Source: Microcaldota archaeon
Lineage (GTDB): Archaea; Micrarchaeota; Micrarchaeia; Micrarchaeales; Micrarchaeaceae
Direction of reading: 5' to 3'
Length of the DNA: 64,000 nt
NCBI GenBank assembly: GCA_021787495.1
Contig: JAJYLX010000001.1
Span: forward strand, 1 to 64,000
In this document: piece after piece, positions 61,234 through 64,000 of the stretch
How the letters are laid out: each line of letters begins with the position of its first letter
Position numbering within the stretch: position 1 is the first letter of the stretch
The notes under the pieces: model-generated
The model's database searches: none
Told to the model about the DNA's origin: nothing
The model's input: the letters and a program-made list of their open reading frames with translations, nothing else
Made by a program: the position numbers and the translations under genes

Positions 61234-62484
61234 TCAGTACTCCCAGACGATTGGGACCTCCCTCAGGAAATCGAGGTCGCACAGCGTACCGTGCAGGTTC
61301 CTTATGTCGTCGTAGTTGTTGAGCAGCATTATAGTCCTCTCCAGCCCGAGCCCCCACGCCATGACATCTGACTTGACGCCGAGCGCCCTGAGCATCTCAT
61401 CCCTGAACATGCCGGAGTTGCCTATCTCCAGCCACCTCCCGAGTTTCGGGTGGCGCCCGTATATCTCGAAGCTGGGCTCTGTGTAGGGGTTGTACGTCGG
61501 CTTGAACTTTATGTCCCTTATGCCCAGCTTCCTGTAGAACTCTCCGAACGTCCCCATCAGGTCGCGCACCGTGAGGTGCCCGTCCATCACCCATCCCTCT
61601 ATCTGGTAGAACTCGAGCAGGTGGGTCTTGTCGAGCGAGTCGTTCCTGAATATCTTGTCTATCGAGAAGTACCTGTTCGGGGGGCTGTTGTGCTCTAGCA
61701 GGTAGCGCGCCGTGACCGAAGTGGTGTGGCCGCGCAGCATCATCCTCATCGCTATATCCTTGTCCCACGAATAGCCCCAGCCCTTCGAGCCCGTGCCGCC
61801 GCCGTGCTCATGCGCGGCCTTGACCCTCCTGACCACATCCGCTGGCAGCTTCCTTATAGTCTTGGGCTTCGACAGCGAGAACTGGTCCCACGCCGTCCTC
61901 GCAGGATGGTCCTGCGGTGTGAAGAGGCAGTCGTACACGTAGAACTCGGCATCGGCTATCGGTCCCTCCATCTCCTTGAAGCCCATCTCGACCAGCACCC
62001 TGGATATCCTGTCTATGGCCATGCGCAGCACGTGCTTCCTGCCGTAGCTGATCTCAGGCATCCGGAGCGACACGTCATACCTCTTGAACGGCACCCTCTC
62101 CCATGCGCCCGACCTGATTATATCTGGGGTGAGCTGCAGTATCTCCCCATCATTGATGATAGGGGATTCGCGCCTCTCCTCGACGAGCTTCCTGGAGAGC
62201 AGCGGCTCCGCGAGCTTCGCGCTCACCTCCCTGCCCCTCTCCACGTCCGCCAGGACCGCCTCGATGTCGGACTTCACGGACTTCGCCCCAGCTTCGGCCC
62301 TTATCTCGCCGCCGCTCACCGTCACCCAGCCGTTCTTTTTCGCCCACATCAGCCCTATCGTGAAATAGGGAAGCCTCTGCAGCTCCTTCATTGAGGTCCT
62401 GCCCGAAAGGACCTCCTTCACGAGCCTGACCTCGGGCAGGCCGTTCTTCAGGTATTCCTCCCCTTCCCTCGTCAAAGCGTACAT
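61234..62484 (-). CDS. pheS: phenylalanyl-tRNA synthetase alpha subunit, short
   Basis: A 416-residue class II catalytic subunit. Motif 2: FRNDSLDKTHLLEFYQIEG; motif 3: GLGLERTIMLLN; the N-terminal winged-helix part starts at TREGEEYLKNGLPE. Archaeal alpha subunits are usually about 490-500 residues; this one lacks the first 60-80 residues (one DNA-binding-like winged helix). The catalytic core is complete. First gene of the pheST operon. Confidence 0.93.
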   Translation of the reverse strand: MYALTREGEEYLKNGLPEVRLVKEVLSGRTSMKELQRLPYFTIGLMWAKKNGWVTVSGGEIRAEAGAKSVKSDIEAVLADVERGREVSAKLAEPLLSRKLVEERRESPIINDGEILQLTPDIIRSGAWERVPFKRYDVSLRMPEISYGRKHVLRMAIDRISRVLVEMGFKEMEGPIADAEFYVYDCLFTPQDHPARTAWDQFSLSKPKTIRKLPADVVRRVKAAHEHGGGTGSKGWGYSWDKDIAMRMMLRGHTTSVTARYLLEHNSPPNRYFSIDKIFRNDSLDKTHLLEFYQIEGWVMDGHLTVRDLMGTFGEFYRKLGIRDIKFKPTYNPYTEPSFEIYGRHPKLGRWLEIGNSGMFRDEMLRALGVKSDVMAWGLGLERTIMLLNNYDDIRNLHGTLCDLDFLREVPIVWEY

Positions 62485-62577
62485 CCTGCAGCACCGTCAA
62501 AACAGATATGCAAACCCACAGATTTTATGCCTTGTGTTTCGGGAAAACCATATAAATCCAGCAACCGTACAATTATA

Positions 62578-63531
62578 ATGCGCATAATGCTTGTGCCCGG
62601 GAACGGGAACGCTGACGTGCATTCCGAGATCTGGTATCAGTGGATGACGAAGCAGCTGCGCTCGCTGGGCCTCGAGGTCGTCGCGGAGAACATGCCCGAC
62701 GCGGATTTGGCAAGGAGGGAGTACTGGCTGCCGTTCATCGAGGCCAAGCTGGAAGGCGACGACAACCCTGTCATAATAGGGCACTCCTCCGGCGCTACCG
62801 CCGCGATGAGGTTCGCAGAGACACATAGGCTGCTGGGCATGGCGCTCGTAAGCGCCTGCTATACCGACCTGGGGTACGACAGCGAGAAGGTCAGCCATTA
62901 CTTCGACGACCCATGGCAGTGGGAAAAGATAAAGGGAAACGTAAAATGGATAATCCAGTTCCACTCGCTGAATGACCCATACATACCGGTCGAAGAGGCC
63001 AGGTTCGTAGCCGAGCGACTAGGTAGCGACTACAAAGAGTATCCTGACCAGGGTCATTTCAGTTCCGACGTCAACAAAACCGAGTTCCCGGAGTTGCTGG
63101 AAGCGCTGAAGAAGAGGCTCGGGCCATGGACTGGTTCCATGAAGACAATATTGGTCGACGCCGTATACACCTTCGTGATACAGGAGGAGGGTTCATTCAA
63201 GATATTCGAAGAAATGCGCGGTCTGCTGGACGCGTTCCCGAACAGGAAAATCATCTTGACCATGGCAGATAAGGAAGGGTTCAAGAGATACGGCCTTGAT
63301 AAGATGCCCTATGAGGTTTTTACCACAGGGCGCAACCCGGAAAAGGCAGACCCGAAATACTACGAGACGGTGCTGAAGCACTTTGGTCTGAGCAAGGATG
63401 ATGTGGTTTATTTCGAGCATGACGAGAAGGCCGTGGAAAGTGCCCGCTCAATCGGCATAAAGGCTTACCATTATGACAGCGGGAAAAGGGATCTCGCAGC
63501 ACTGAAGAGGTTCCTTGATGAAAACCTTTAG
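62578..63531 (+). CDS. RBBP9-like serine hydrolase fused to HAD-like domain
   Basis: A 317-residue two-domain protein. Residues 1-185 form an alpha/beta hydrolase of the RBBP9/YdeN type with nucleophile Ser70 (IIGHSSGA), Asp in SLNDPYIP and His in DQGHFS. Residues about 195-317 look like a small HAD domain (TILVDAVYTFVIQE, LTMADKEGF, VYFEHDEKAVESARSIGI). The HAD DxD motif reads DAV, so the second Asp is missing and the phosphatase may be inactive. ATATAAAT at 62550-62557 supports a leaderless ATG at 62578. Confidence 0.82.
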   Translation: MRIMLVPGNGNADVHSEIWYQWMTKQLRSLGLEVVAENMPDADLARREYWLPFIEAKLEGDDNPVIIGHSSGATAAMRFAETHRLLGMALVSACYTDLGYDSEKVSHYFDDPWQWEKIKGNVKWIIQFHSLNDPYIPVEEARFVAERLGSDYKEYPDQGHFSSDVNKTEFPELLEALKKRLGPWTGSMKTILVDAVYTFVIQEEGSFKIFEEMRGLLDAFPNRKIILTMADKEGFKRYGLDKMPYEVFTTGRNPEKADPKYYETVLKHFGLSKDDVVYFEHDEKAVESARSIGIKAYHYDSGKRDLAALKRFLDENL

Positions 63532-64000
63532 GCAGTCTGCTGCGGGCTGTAGACCTCGGGATGCTGCAGCTCGTACTTCTTCTGGTACTCCTTGAACTGC
63601 ACCTCCTTCCTCTCCCTGACCTCGCGCATCTTCTTCTCCCAGGCGGGCTTCATCCTCTTCCACTGCTCGTCAGTGTACCCGTACGGGGCATGCTCCCTTA
63701 TGACCGGTGAGTTGAAGGCGTATGAGTAGAACTCCCTGTAGTAGTCGTAGTCCCTCTCGCTGGAGCTGTTCCTGTCAACATGGACCCCCTCCTTCCCGAG
63801 GAACTGGATTATGTCGTCCAAGGACATCTTCTCGCGGATGTTGTCCGCGCCCGTGGGGTTGTATATCACGGTTATGCGCTCCTTGACGAACTCAACCCAG
63901 GCCTTTATGACCGGGTCGAGCAGGAGCAGCCTGTACTGCAGCCTCGCGGCGTGCTGCTGGTCGACCATGTCCTGCCTGCTCACACCGGTGAAGATGACCT
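63528..64000 (-). CDS. partial protein running off the window end
   Basis: At least 157 residues of a minus-strand frame that remains open at the edge (VIFTGVSRQDMV continues upstream). The visible C-terminal part is charged and helical with many Tyr and Lys (KEYQKKYELQHPEVYSP), and includes ADNIREKMSLDDIIQFLGKEG. I do not recognise the family from this piece. It overlaps the hydrolase-HAD gene by four bases (convergent). Confidence 0.6.
   Translation of the reverse strand, partial: VIFTGVSRQDMVDQQHAARLQYRLLLLDPVIKAWVEFVKERITVIYNPTGADNIREKMSLDDIIQFLGKEGVHVDRNSSSERDYDYYREFYSYAFNSPVIREHAPYGYTDEQWKRMKPAWEKKMREVRERKEVQFKEYQKKYELQHPEVYSPQQTA

Noticed and set aside
1-64000. CRISPR arrays, rRNA genes, prophage
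   Set aside because: No regularly spaced direct repeats, no rRNA-like sequence and no phage structural genes were seen; the repeats at 36700-38960 are protein-level repeats.

Overview
The window is a stretch of a GC-rich archaeal chromosome. It carries archaeal/eukaryotic-type ribosomal proteins (eL19, eL32, eS4), RNA polymerase subunits H, B'', B' and A, the RNase P protein Rpp29, an Sm-like protein, the heterotetrameric type of phenylalanyl-tRNA synthetase, a tRNA-Tyr with a bulge-helix-bulge intron, and TATA boxes about 25 bases upstream of many leaderless starts. Many small anchored surface proteins, short intergenic spaces and a streamlined ribosomal cluster suggest a DPANN-type archaeon, perhaps Micrarchaeota. 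That placement is inference; no 16S rRNA gene is present.

Layout. Positions 1-2930 are an AT-rich accessory island: a small ribbon-helix-helix-like protein, a SWIM zinc-finger transposase, and an overlapping pair (soluble 328-residue protein plus four-helix membrane protein). From 2980 on the DNA is GC-rich and dense: a PIF1-like helicase, a flavin reductase-like protein, a PadR regulator with paired operators, a methyltransferase, and a DNA-repair group (two endonuclease III paralogues and endonuclease Q), then a peroxiredoxin and a ZIP transporter. Positions 12262-18248 (minus strand) hold Rpp29 plus twelve ribosomal proteins from uS17 to uS5. Next come a DUF373 membrane protein, a diadenylate cyclase-like protein, a GT-C glycosyltransferase, glutamate dehydrogenase and a DUF192 protein. 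The RNA polymerase operon rpoH-rpoB''-rpoB'-rpoA lies at 26245-33432, with A' and A'' fused into one chain, followed by an Sm-like protein and tRNA-Ala(GGC).

From 34085: an encapsulin-type ferritin (EncFtn) without a visible encapsulin, pyruvoyl arginine decarboxylase, and then a 12-kb gene for a 4050-residue secreted, membrane-anchored protein. It overlaps a glycoprotein-like gene and is followed by a basic membrane-anchored protein and an OB-fold protein. Convergent to these is a 918-residue polytopic membrane protein with two AAA+ modules. Then come tRNA-Tyr (24-nt intron), tRNA-Asp, a TnpB/IS605 remnant, carbamate kinase, an ornithine carbamoyltransferase with an altered active-site motif, dihydroorotate dehydrogenase, a ferritin-like/VIT1 fusion, pheS-pheT, and a hydrolase-HAD fusion.

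How genes may work together (inference): the nth/EndoQ group covers base-damage repair; peroxiredoxin, EncFtn and the VIT1 fusion point to iron and peroxide control; carbamate kinase, OTC and arginine decarboxylase touch arginine and carbamoyl phosphate; DHODH belongs to pyrimidine synthesis; the giant protein cluster is a cell-surface system. The best candidates for something undescribed are the giant surface-protein cluster, the AT-rich two-gene membrane module and the solitary EncFtn.
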